Part shown: positions 10,187 through 19,029 of the stretch, piece by piece
Layout: the number at the start of each line of letters is the position of its first letter
How positions within the stretch are numbered: the first letter of the stretch is position 1
Source of the DNA: Gammaproteobacteria bacterium
GTDB lineage: Bacteria > Pseudomonadota > Gammaproteobacteria > VBWC01
Direction of reading: 5' to 3'
DNA: 64,000 nt
NCBI GenBank assembly: GCA_023266115.1
Contig: JAHFRU010000001.1
Location: 335,905-399,904 of the forward strand
Notes under the pieces: model-generated
Told to the model about the DNA's origin: nothing
Databases searched by the model: none
The model's input: the letters and a program-made list of their open reading frames with translations, nothing else
Translations under genes and position numbers: made by a program

Positions 10187-10510
10187 ATGACCAACCGTAT
10201 TATCGACGAAAAGGAAGAAATGCCGCAGTGGGATGTCGCCATTGAGAGCCTGATCAATGAAGAATACAGCAAGCTGGGACGCCCGCTGGGCGTCGAGGAT
10301 TTTCAGCGGCTCGGCACGGATTACAAGATCCGTTTCGATGACATCATGGCGACGCTGGCGCAGCTGTGCATGCACGACGAATGGATATTCGAGGGTGAAG
10401 ACGGGCGGGGCAAGACGATAGGCAGGGAAATCATCGAAGAGCTTTTTCCCTATGGCCGTCTGGAAGAACGGTTGGCCAAGAAGTATGCGGTAATCTGGTT
10501 GCCGCGCTAG
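10187..10510 (+). CDS. Hypothetical acidic cytoplasmic protein, 107 residues
   Basis: The ATG at 10187 follows GGAGGACGGA, a good ribosome-binding site; an open extension upstream to 10112 lacks one. The product (MTNRIIDEKEEMPQWD...) is charged, with no signal peptide or membrane segment. It reads as a mixed alpha/beta or small winged-helix-like domain: DVAIESLINEEY, GVEDFQRLG, FDDIMATLAQLC. I do not recognise the family. It follows the c-di-GMP gene by 100 bases and precedes two small membrane-protein genes on the same strand, so co-transcription is possible. Codon usage and GC content are like the neighbours, supporting a real gene. Confidence 0.7.
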   Translation: MTNRIIDEKEEMPQWDVAIESLINEEYSKLGRPLGVEDFQRLGTDYKIRFDDIMATLAQLCMHDEWIFEGEDGRGKTIGREIIEELFPYGRLEERLAKKYAVIWLPR

Positions 10511-10556
10511 CGACAACTGGCCGCCCCTGTCACGTCGATCATCCGGTTGTCAGACG

Positions 10557-10751
10557 ATGGAAGAGCCGTCGACGTGGGAAAAAATTCTGTTGGGAGCGGC
10601 TGCGCTGCTGGTTCTCGTCTGGTTCATGCCCGGCATCAAGGCGGCCAGCACACGCAGCCGGCAGGCCGGGCCCCGGAACTGGCGCGGCGTGCTGATCCCG
10701 CTCGGGCTGGTGATGCTGGTGGTGATATTGCTGATTGCGCTGGTCCGCTGA
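10557..10751 (+). CDS. Small two-helix membrane protein
   Basis: A 64-residue product with two hydrophobic segments (ILLGAAALLVLVWFMPGI at about residues 10-27 and VLIPLGLVMLVVILLIALV at 45-63) separated by a basic loop with TRSRQAGPRN. The positive-inside rule would place the loop in the cytoplasm. No family is recognised. It lies between the 107-residue gene and psiE on the same strand. The ribosome-binding site is weak, so the start is uncertain. Confidence 0.6.
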   Translation: MEEPSTWEKILLGAAALLVLVWFMPGIKAASTRSRQAGPRNWRGVLIPLGLVMLVVILLIALVR

Positions 10752-10789
10752 TCCCGTCCCGGTTATCTGATGCCTGAAGAGGGGCTGAC

Positions 10790-11197
10790 ATGAATCTCAA
10801 GGAATTCGCTTTTGTCGAAAAGTTTGGCACCTACCTGGTCGAGTTGTTTCATCTGCTGGCGCTGTTCGCCATCGGTGCCACCGTGGTCTGGTCGGCCTCA
10901 TATGAATTCCTCGATATGGTGGACCGCGGTCACGCGACGCTGACCGATATCCTGCTGCTGTTTCTCTACCTGGAAATCGGCGCTATGATCGGCGTCTACT
11001 TCAAGACAAGCCGCCTGCCGGTGCGGTTTCTGATTTATATCGCGATTACCGCACTGACCCGTGTGCTGACCATCGATGTCAAGCAGATTACCGGCGAGAT
11101 GGTGCTGTCGATATCGACGGCGATATTGATCCTGGCGTTAGCGGTTTTTCTGCTGCGCTTTGGCTGCAAGGAATCGGAAGACGATCACAGTCCGTAG
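10790..11197 (+). CDS. psiE: PsiE-like membrane protein
   Basis: A 135-residue inner-membrane protein with four predicted helices, matching the phosphate-starvation-inducible PsiE family in length and layout: LFHLLALFAIGATVVW, ILLLFLYLEIGAMIGVYF, LPVRFLIYIAITALTR and a last helix ILILALAVFLLRFG. The family's molecular role is unknown. The GAGGGGCTGAC leader supports the ATG at 10790. No Pho box was identified upstream. It ends 30 bases before the gluQ remnant. Confidence 0.82.
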   Translation: MNLKEFAFVEKFGTYLVELFHLLALFAIGATVVWSASYEFLDMVDRGHATLTDILLLFLYLEIGAMIGVYFKTSRLPVRFLIYIAITALTRVLTIDVKQITGEMVLSISTAILILALAVFLLRFGCKESEDDHSP

Positions 11198-11227
11198 CAC
11201 TGCCGCGGGCGCCGGGTGCGGTGACCG

Positions 11228-11694
11228 GTGCGCGGCCGGTTTGCACCGTCGCCTGCCGGCGCGTTGCACTTTGGTTCGCTCGTCGCCGCGCTCGGCAGTC
11301 TGCTGAATGCGCGCCATCAGGGTGGTGCGTGGCATGTGCGCATCGAGGATATCGATCTGCCGCGTGTACGGCCGGGAGCCGTCCGAGGCTGCGATCTGCT
11401 GGACTCCACCCCGCGCCAGGGATGTCTGACGAACGTCTGGGTCTGCCGGTACCGGTCTATGCACATCTGCCGCTCGCCACCGACGCGCGCGGCGAAAAAC
11501 TCGGCAAGCAGACCGCGGCTTGGCCGGTATCGCGGCGTGATCCGGCCGATGTACTGCTCGCAGCGCTGGTGTTTCCCGGGCAGCGGCCGCCGGTTGAATT
11601 GCGTGATGCAACGCGCGGCGAGATCGTACGCCGGGGGATCGCGCACCGGTTGCTGGATGCCGTGCCGAAGGTGAGGTACATCGCCTTCGACTGA
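11228..11694 (+). pseudogene. gluQ: Glutamyl-Q tRNA(Asp) synthetase remnant (internal deletion and frameshift)
   Basis: The intact enzyme attaches glutamate to queuosine in tRNA-Asp. The 5' part, from GTG 11228, encodes [20 protein letters not shown] and [15 protein letters not shown], the unmistakable N-terminal Rossmann segment. Around 11385-11450 the match jumps, in another frame, to the C-terminal catalytic segment [21 protein letters not shown] and ends with a natural-looking tail at 11694. About 155 codons remain of about 295, so roughly 150 codons are missing, including the zinc-binding cysteines. A functional enzyme cannot be made. PsiE upstream and the M16C gene downstream are intact. 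Confidence 0.88.
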
Positions 11695-11711
11695 CCGGCC
11701 GACGGCCGGTC
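11693..11711. terminator. Hairpin between convergent genes
   Basis: GACCGGCC and GGCCGGTC form a perfect 8-bp stem with a 3-base loop, placed exactly between the end of the gluQ remnant and the end of the convergent M16C gene. There is no T-tract on either strand, so a bidirectional terminator role is only plausible. Confidence 0.4.
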
Positions 11712-11715
11712 AAGG

Positions 11716-14682
11716 TCAGATATGATGTACCTGCAGGCCCAGATCGCCGGTCTTTTTCAGTGTCGCGGCGCTGGTGATAATCGCGGTGCTGGCGTTTTCC
11801 GGTTTCAGATAGGTGGCGGCGACGCGCTTCAGGTCGTCAAGCGTGACGTTGGTGATGCGTTCCCGGAAGCGCTCGCGCAGTTCCGGCGTGCGGCCGATCA
11901 AGGCATTGTGGAACGCCTCCTTCGCCTCGCCCGCCGGTGAACCCGGTTTGTCAATGCTGCTGATCACGCCGAGGATCGCTTCCTCCAGCTGACGCCACTC
12001 ATGGGTGCTATCCAGCAGCCAGTCGATCGACCGGTCGAAGTCCTCCAGCGTTTCGGCCAGGCGCGGGTCACGGTAGGAGTAAAACCGGAAAGACGCGGAT
12101 TCGCTGTCATAACCGGCGCCACCGCCGTAGGCGCCGCCCTGTTCGCGTATCGCGCGATGCAGGTAACCGTTGCGCAGGAAACCGCCGAGCACGGTCAGTG
12201 CGGCGCTGTCGGGATGGGCGGCGGGAACCGCCGGAAATGCCCGGGCGGAAAAATTCACCTGGGTACTGGTGAGCCACGCCTGTAACACGCGCGCGCGCGC
12301 CGTTGGCAGACTGAACGGCAGGAAATCGGTCGCGGCGGGTTCCATCCCGCGCCAGCCATCGGCCAGATCGGTGCGAAACTGCGCATGACGTTCGGCCTCG
12401 CCGATCATCAGAAACTGGCGTTTCGACGCCACGATACGCTGATGGATGCGGCCGAATCTGGCGATCAGATCCTTCAGCGCCGTCGGCTGCCGGATCCCGT
12501 CATCCAGTTTCTTCAGCGCCTGGATGCCGGTCAGTCCGCGCAGCTGGTGGGCCAGCGCCGCCGACGGGCTCATGCCGCTGGTTGCCGCCAGCATCGCCAG
12601 GCTCTGCCCGTGGCCGGTCACGCTGGCCTCGCGGCGCGTGCGCATCTGCGCGATGATTTCCCGAATACGATCGCCTTCGTCGAAGCGGACGCGCTCGAAT
12701 GTTTGCCGTAGCAGGTCGGTGAGCCGGTCATGGTTACGCGCGAGCGCCTTGCCCGACAGTACGAAATAGCCGGCGACCTTCTGTTCGTCGTCCATCATGC
12801 CGCGTACCGTGCTATAGGCGTAGACGCCGCCGCTGACGCTGGATTGCCAGGCCTGCGTTGCCAGATAGTTGCGATCGCCGACACCGACCTCGGTCAGGCA
12901 GGCGGTATACAATCCGGCAACCTCCAGCAGGTCATCCTCAAGATCCGGCAGGTCGACGACGATCTGTTGATATACCAGCCCGTTGGTGCCCTGGTCGAAA
13001 AAGGTCACCAGTGTCGTGCCGATCTGTTCCGTTTCGCCGGCCGGAATGTGCATGTGCGGCGGGATATCGTTAAGCCCGACTTTCGGCAGTACGTCGGGAT
13101 CATCCAGGCGTTGCTGACGCGCCTGTAGTGCTTGCGCGCGCTGGACCAGTTGTTTTTTTTCCGCGGCGTTGAGTCGCTTGCGTATGGCCGCCAGCCGCGC
13201 GGCCTCCTCGCACGCCCGCTCGTCGGCGAGTCCGGTGTCCGGCGCCAGTGTCAGGCGCACGCGGTGGGTATTCTTGATCAGATAGTCGCGTACCACATTT
13301 TTAATGTAGTTCGGGTCGCGGATATCCTCGCGCAGTTGCTCCAGGATCGGATCGAGATTCAACGTGGCGACCGGATCGCCACGGTGGATCGCGGTCGGCA
13401 GTGCATCCAGAATCAGTTGCAGCCCGTAGGGGTAACTGTCGCCGCCGATCTCGCGCTGATCCAGCTCCAGCTGATGCAGTATCGCTTCGATGCGTTCCTG
13501 TGGCACGCCGTTCGTCGCGACGTCGTGCAACACCTCGAATATCAGTTTTTCAAGCTTTGCAGCGTGTTCCGGTTTCGACCCCTCCAGGCCGCAAACAAAC
13601 ACCATCTCGCGGCTGGAGTCCTCCAGGCCACACAAGGGCGACGGCGCAGCGCCGAGCTTGGTGATTTCCAGCGCATGACGCAACGGCGAGGCGCTGTCGT
13701 TAAGCAGGATGCCCGACATCAAATGGGCCTTTAATTGCTCTTCAAGACTGATGCTGCGGCCGAGCAGCCAGCCGATCACGATATGTGTTTTGTCTCCAGT
13801 CGCTTCGCTTTCATCCAGCGCATAACGTTCCTCGATATTGACCGGCGCCGAAAACCGCTGTTCATCGCTGACATTGATGACCCGATCGAGCGCCTCAAAA
13901 CGCGACAGCGCCAGATTCTCGAATTTTTCCTGATGCTCGTGGGCCGGGATATCCCCGTAGGTCATGAACACCGCATTCGACGGGTGGTAGTGAACGCGAT
14001 AAAATTCCTTCAACTGTTCGTAGCTCAGATCGGGTATGTGGCGCGGATCACCGCCGCTGTTGAAGTGGTAGGTCGTGGTCGGAAACAGGTGTTTGGACAG
14101 TTCCTGCCACAAGGTGCTGACCGGCGAGCTCATCGCGCCTTTCATTTCATTGAATACAATGCCCTTGAACACCAGGTTGCTGTCCGAATCGTCGGGTTTT
14201 TCAAACTCGATACGGTGGCCCTCCTGGGCAAAATCGAGTTCTTCCAGCCGCGAAAAGAATACCGCGTCGAGATAAACATCCGTCAGATTCCAGAAGTCCT
14301 TGCGGTTCTGGCTCGCGAACGGGTAGGCCGTCCAGTCGGACGAGGTCATCGCATTCATGAAGGTGTTCAGCGAGCGGCGTATCATCATGAAAAACGGATC
14401 GCGCACCGGGTAGCGCTCGCTGCCGCACAGTGCTGTATGTTCGAGGATGTGTGCGACACCGGTGGAATCGGTCGGTATCGTGCGTAACGCCACTAGGAAG
14501 GCGTTTTCAGTGTTGTCGGCGGCCAGGTGGATATGCAGCGCGCCTGTTTTCCGGTGACGGTATTCCTCGACCGCCAGATGCAGCGAGTCGACCGGCGTGC
14601 GGTGTCGAAGCTCAAAGGCCGGGTGCAGGGTTCCGGGTCGGGCGGTGGCGGAAACCGTGCGGTTGACCGAGGCTGATGTCAT
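11716..14682 (-). CDS. M16C metallopeptidase (PreP-like presequence protease family)
   Basis: A large zinc peptidase of the inverzincin class. The inverted zinc motif is HILEH (His78, Glu81, His82), followed by TALCGSERYP, typical of PreP/Cym1. The distal zinc ligand is probably Glu179 in FNEMKGAM. The 988 residues match the fused two-half architecture that encloses short unstructured peptides. No signal peptide is present, so it is probably cytoplasmic and degrades oligopeptides. The upstream region on this strand has a tiny ATG frame of four codons whose stop overlaps the start codon, which may influence translation. It converges on the gluQ remnant. Confidence 0.92.
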   Translation of the reverse strand: MTSASVNRTVSATARPGTLHPAFELRHRTPVDSLHLAVEEYRHRKTGALHIHLAADNTENAFLVALRTIPTDSTGVAHILEHTALCGSERYPVRDPFFMMIRRSLNTFMNAMTSSDWTAYPFASQNRKDFWNLTDVYLDAVFFSRLEELDFAQEGHRIEFEKPDDSDSNLVFKGIVFNEMKGAMSSPVSTLWQELSKHLFPTTTYHFNSGGDPRHIPDLSYEQLKEFYRVHYHPSNAVFMTYGDIPAHEHQEKFENLALSRFEALDRVINVSDEQRFSAPVNIEERYALDESEATGDKTHIVIGWLLGRSISLEEQLKAHLMSGILLNDSASPLRHALEITKLGAAPSPLCGLEDSSREMVFVCGLEGSKPEHAAKLEKLIFEVLHDVATNGVPQERIEAILHQLELDQREIGGDSYPYGLQLILDALPTAIHRGDPVATLNLDPILEQLREDIRDPNYIKNVVRDYLIKNTHRVRLTLAPDTGLADERACEEAARLAAIRKRLNAAEKKQLVQRAQALQARQQRLDDPDVLPKVGLNDIPPHMHIPAGETEQIGTTLVTFFDQGTNGLVYQQIVVDLPDLEDDLLEVAGLYTACLTEVGVGDRNYLATQAWQSSVSGGVYAYSTVRGMMDDEQKVAGYFVLSGKALARNHDRLTDLLRQTFERVRFDEGDRIREIIAQMRTRREASVTGHGQSLAMLAATSGMSPSAALAHQLRGLTGIQALKKLDDGIRQPTALKDLIARFGRIHQRIVASKRQFLMIGEAERHAQFRTDLADGWRGMEPAATDFLPFSLPTARARVLQAWLTSTQVNFSARAFPAVPAAHPDSAALTVLGGFLRNGYLHRAIREQGGAYGGGAGYDSESASFRFYSYRDPRLAETLEDFDRSIDWLLDSTHEWRQLEEAILGVISSIDKPGSPAGEAKEAFHNALIGRTPELRERFRERITNVTLDDLKRVAATYLKPENASTAIITSAATLKKTGDLGLQVHHI

Positions 14683-14875
14683 CAGGTGATATCCATTGTT
14701 TTATATTAAAGTGTCGAATCAGTATAAACCTATCGTCAAGGGGCGGGTGACGGGCGCGGCGGCGGTGACGGATAGCTGGACGCGGTGGCAGATTTCAGTA
14801 ACCATCCGTTGACGGCAATGCTGGCGGTAATATTGACGAATACGACAACGCTTCAACGCATACGGGAGGCACGAA

Positions 14876-15073
14876 ATGAGGATATTCCGGCTGGGAGTCA
14901 CGATGTTATTGGCCGCGGCGGCGCTGATCGGATGCACATCCGAAAAGCCGACCGCGAAAGACCATGTTCTTAAAGGGCAGGTTCAGGCCATGGAAAAGGC
15001 CAAACAGGTCGAGAACGTCATGCAGGAGCACGTCGATTCGATGAAACAGAAAACAGATGATCAGCAGAAATAA
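14876..15073 (+). CDS. Small lipoprotein
   Basis: A 65-residue product with a lipoprotein signal: basic start MRIFRLG, hydrophobic core, lipobox ALIGC with Cys20. The mature part is charged and helical (DHVLKGQVQAMEKAKQVENV), about 45 residues, resembling small coiled outer-membrane lipoproteins. The GGAGGCACGAA leader gives a good ribosome-binding site. It is three bases upstream of a second lipoprotein gene, so they are probably co-transcribed. Function unknown. Confidence 0.8.
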   Translation: MRIFRLGVTMLLAAAALIGCTSEKPTAKDHVLKGQVQAMEKAKQVENVMQEHVDSMKQKTDDQQK

Positions 15074-15076
15074 GGG

Positions 15077-15442
15077 ATGCTTCAGGTGAAAAAATACGGT
15101 TATAACGTGTACCCGGCCCTGTGGCTGGCGCTGGCTGTCCTGCTGGCGCCCGGCTGTTCCAGCGGCGATCCCGCCAGCCATTCCTGGTTGCACGGTAGCT
15201 GGGAGCTGACCTTCAATCCGCAAAAAGACGACGCCGACGTAATCACGTTCAACAGCGACGGTACGGTGAGCATAGCCACCGCCGACGGCCATGGCGTCAT
15301 AGGCAAGTACGCGGTTTTGGATCAGGAAGTGGCGCTGACGCTGGTGAGCAACCAGAAAATCGTCGATGTCCGGTTCGCGATGTCGCCGGACCATACCCGC
15401 CTCGTCTATGAGAACGGCGCGTATTACACGAAAAAACCCTAG
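15077..15442 (+). CDS. Lipoprotein with small beta-rich domain
   Basis: A 121-residue product with a lipoprotein signal (hydrophobic WLALAVLLAPGC, lipid Cys near residue 26). The mature domain reads as a small beta-barrel or lipocalin-like fold: LHGSWELTFNP, ITFNSDGTVSI, GKYAVLDQEVALTL, with the G-W and D-G-T turns seen in short lipocalin-like and DUF-type lipoproteins. The exact family is not recognised. It starts just after the stop of the preceding lipoprotein gene and converges on the aldolase gene with a 13-base gap. A GTG at 15086 is an alternative start. Confidence 0.75.
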   Translation: MLQVKKYGYNVYPALWLALAVLLAPGCSSGDPASHSWLHGSWELTFNPQKDDADVITFNSDGTVSIATADGHGVIGKYAVLDQEVALTLVSNQKIVDVRFAMSPDHTRLVYENGAYYTKKP

Positions 15443-15455
15443 TCATGGTTGGGTG

Positions 15456-16505
<1,050 letters not shown>

Positions 16506-16621
16506 GGCGATAACTCCTGTAATCTGAACATCCGAAAAGAACCAGGCAAAGTTTGTGACAGGCAAGGGACGCGACCGGCCATCACGTATAATGGTACGTC
16601 CAACGCCAGAGTATCGATACC

Positions 16622-16936
16622 ATGAACATGCAATCCACCATCGAATCCCGGCTCGCCGACGGTATCGGCGCGTCGCACATTGAGGTCATCAATGAAAGCG
16701 ACCGGCACAATGTGCCGCCGGGCTCGGAAAGCCACTTCAAGGTGATTATCGTCTCGGACGAATTTTCCGGCATGACAGCGTTGAAGCGTCATCAGCGTGT
16801 CTACCAGTTGCTTGCCGAAGAGCTGCGCAGCGGAGTTCACGCGCTGGCGTTGCATACGTATACCGTGCAGGAATGGCATGAAAAGACCGCGGCGCCGGCA
16901 TCTCCGCCCTGTCTCGGCGGTGAAAAGCGCGACTGA
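16622..16936 (+). CDS. bolA: BolA family protein
   Basis: A 104-residue BolA-like protein. In this family BolA partners monothiol glutaredoxins in Fe-S cluster handling and can act as a stress morphogene. The fold motifs are [40 protein letters not shown] and [14 protein letters not shown], with conserved histidines. The last five codons (GEKRD then TGA) coincide with the edge of a dispersed repeat, so the natural C-terminus seems to have been replaced by repeat sequence. A weak leader precedes the ATG at 16622; a second ATG at 16628 is possible. Confidence 0.93.
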   Translation: MNMQSTIESRLADGIGASHIEVINESDRHNVPPGSESHFKVIIVSDEFSGMTALKRHQRVYQLLAEELRSGVHALALHTYTVQEWHEKTAAPASPPCLGGEKRD

Positions 16937-17092
16937 GGTAGGGCGGTGTCGGGAACAGCCGCCGAGGAATCCAGTGCCGTTCGCAACCGCTGGATTCCGG
17001 GTCTCCGCTGCGCGCAGCCTGCCTCTGCGAAGGCAGGGGCCCGGAATGACGGTCGCGATGTGTTGTCACGTCATTTGGTAATTCTCAATAGT
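16922..17092 (-). repeat. MITE-like element, copy 2 (reverse orientation)
   Basis: Read on the minus strand it begins ACTATTGAGAATTACC, continues AAATGACGTGACAACACATC and the GTCATTCCGGGC core, and ends in the GACTGC...GCGCTTT region where bolA stops. Compared with copies 1 and 4 it lacks part of the final palindrome and has a short GC-rich substitution around 17010-17035. It fills nearly all of the gap between bolA and the hibernation-factor gene. Confidence 0.75.
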
Positions 17093-17204
17093 CTCGGCTG
17101 GCGTTACCCCGTCCCGCGGCCTGGATCACGCCGCTCATGCTGTTTACACGATCCGCCGCGCCACACGGCCGATGGACTAATGGCCGCACATCCCGTTTGC
17201 CGGC

Positions 17205-17771
17205 CTAGCCGGAGATATGATGTTTACCGACGGACCTTACCGTACTCGCCTGCGGTCCCTGCTCGCCGCTCTCCTCGATAAAACGTACCTCGTTATCGAT
17301 CGCCAGCCTGTCGAAGTTCTCGTCTATCACGCTGTTGCGGTGAAAGTAGACCTCGCGCCCGTCGGCGGTGGCGATCATTCCGTAATCCTGTTCCGGCACC
17401 AGTTTTGTGATGCGTCCGTGTGGCGGTGCTTCGTGGTTTTTTACATCGCCGCGGCGGCGCCGCGACAGGTCCTCAAGTTGACGCCGCACCGCGCGGAATG
17501 CATCGCGTATCGCGACATAGACATCCTCGTGGGCATGGTTGTCGTGCGGTTCGCGGCTGGCGGTAAGCTCGCCGTTCGGTACCGTGACATGAATACGCAC
17601 ACGGTACAACTTGCCCTTGTGATGATGCTGGTGGGGCATTTCGACCGTGACATCGCACCGTGTGATACGGTCGTAAAACCGCTCCAGCGACGTCATCTTC
17701 TCGCGGATTCTCGCCTCGACTGCGGCAGAATGTTCCATGTCACGAAATGTAATTTGCAGAGGGATTTGCAT
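17205..17771 (-). CDS. Ribosome hibernation factor (HPF/RaiA domain) fused to a cold-shock-like domain
   Basis: The N-terminal half (MQIPLQITFRDMEHSAAVEA to about residue 100) is the HPF/RaiA fold that binds the decoding centre of stalled ribosomes; VEMPHQHHHKG and EDVYVAIRDAFRAVRRQLED are typical. From about residue 115 (HGRITKLVPEQDYGMIAT, then EVYFHRNSV) the sequence is a cold-shock-type OB fold, with the usual KGYGFI stretch altered to QDYGMI. ATG 17771 is preferred to GTG 17783 because AAGGGAG is better spaced for it and because MQIPLQITF is the common family start. Fusions of this kind occur in other proteobacteria. Confidence 0.88.
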   Translation of the reverse strand: MQIPLQITFRDMEHSAAVEARIREKMTSLERFYDRITRCDVTVEMPHQHHHKGKLYRVRIHVTVPNGELTASREPHDNHAHEDVYVAIRDAFRAVRRQLEDLSRRRRGDVKNHEAPPHGRITKLVPEQDYGMIATADGREVYFHRNSVIDENFDRLAIDNEVRFIEESGEQGPQASTVRSVGKHHISG

Positions 17772-17783
17772 CAGCTTTGTCAC

Positions 17784-18261
17784 TCCCTTTCGCTTGCGTT
17801 ATCTATCGCTTCAAGTGCAGGTTACCATGTCATATCCGCGTAGCGTCAAGCGCCCGTTTTGCGGGATAATGATCCGGTTTACTCGCACAGTCGTTGCGCG
17901 CAATCCCGAGCAATTCGCTACGCTTTTTGTCCATTTCGGGGTTGCCCCGGGCCGGGGCAAAGTATCGGATGGGACCGCTGATTGTTACGCACCTGATTCT
18001 GATCCATGCGGCGATCAGGCTCTGTGCTTCGCGCGCCTGCTCATGCGTTACACGTTATGGCCCGCTTGATTGGCTGTGGCTGACAGGCGTGGAATGGCTG
18101 ATCGTTGCCGGAATCCGGGCAGCGGGGCCGCGTGTCAGATAGCCTGTGTATCGACGCACGCGTTCTTGCCGTTTTTTCCCGGCATGACGTCGCGGACAGA
18201 AGCAGCCTTTCAGCGCAGAGGTGATAACGGCGTTACGTAACGGAGCAGACACGCCTGGTAC
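17784..18261. other. 478-base intergenic stretch without recognised gene
   Basis: Short open frames on the plus strand (17894-18142 and one overlapping the hibernation-factor gene) have no ribosome-binding site and no recognisable product; one contains WLWLTGVEWLIVAGI by chance or as a relic. I see no repeat of the window's families here and no clear promoter or RNA structure. Confidence 0.5.
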
Positions 18262-18675
18262 TTACTTGTCGTCCTTCTGAAAGATTGCACCAAGAATATC
18301 TTTCCAGGTCAGAATGCCAACCAGCTTGCCATACCAGTCGATCACCGGCAGGCAACTGATGTGTTTATCCAGCATCAGCATTGCCGCCTCGCGGACCGGC
18401 GCGTCCGGTTTCACGGAGATAACCTCCCGTGCCATGATCTGATGCGCCTTCTTCGTCAGCGTGTACCGGTCGCGCTCATTTTCGGACGGCGTGCCAAGAA
18501 ACGGGCTGGTGCACTTGAGGACATCCCGATCCGAGATCACACCCTTGACCTTGCCCTGATCGACGACAACGATATGGTGGATCTTCAGATTATTGAAGTA
18601 TTCCCTGAGCTCTTTCACGGTCGCATCCGATGGTGCGGTGACGACCTTTTTCGCCATGAAATTTTTGACCGCCAT
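18262..18675 (-). CDS. Tandem CBS domain protein
   Basis: A 137-residue stand-alone CBS pair, a cytoplasmic adenosyl-ligand sensor module. The first CBS runs from VKNFMAKKVVTAPSDATVKE through HHIVVVDQGKVKGVISDRDV, and the second from AHQIMAREVISVKPDAPVRE through HISCLPVIDWYGKLVGILTW. The G-x-I-S/T-x-x-D nucleotide pattern (GVISDRD; GILTWKD) is present in both. The target is unknown. It is monocistronic with flanking gaps of over 300 bases on each side. Confidence 0.9.
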   Translation of the reverse strand: MAVKNFMAKKVVTAPSDATVKELREYFNNLKIHHIVVVDQGKVKGVISDRDVLKCTSPFLGTPSENERDRYTLTKKAHQIMAREVISVKPDAPVREAAMLMLDKHISCLPVIDWYGKLVGILTWKDILGAIFQKDDK

Positions 18676-19029
18676 ACACTCGACTCCGCTATCGGCAGCA
18701 GTTGCTTTCGCTTTTGATACTGGAAAATCGCTCGATAATCAGGCGTTTTAGGTTGGGGCCGATTATCGCACCGCCAGTCCCGTTATCGGAAAAATTTGCG
18801 CAAAATCGAGTAACTTCCGGTTTCTCGCAGGTGCGCCCCCGGGATCGCCGGGCGATTGTCCGCTACCGTGCCGGATCAAGCACTACCGTTAAAGCGGGCG
18901 AAAGCACGTTTATCCGCTTGCCGTTGTCGCGGCGATGACCGCGGCGTTTGCCAAATCACGCCAATAAACCGGTGATTTGGTTTAAGATAACGGCCTTGTA
19001 ACGGGATTCAGGTACCTTGAGGGGGCTTC
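18676..19029. other. 354-base intergenic stretch
   Basis: The gap lies between the divergent CBS and beta-propeller genes, so both promoters should be here. An open frame ending at 18938 finishes AGESTFIRLPLSRR, which resembles the last strand of sensor kinases and may be a relic, but nothing upstream supports it. TTTGGTTTAAGATAACG at 18976-18992 contains a TAAGAT-like -10 possibility for the propeller gene. Confidence 0.35.

Noticed and set aside
18702..18938. Frame ending AGESTFIRLPLSRR, like a sensor-kinase C-terminus
   Set aside because: Only about 15 residues resemble the family, with no N-box or G-box upstream; could be chance.
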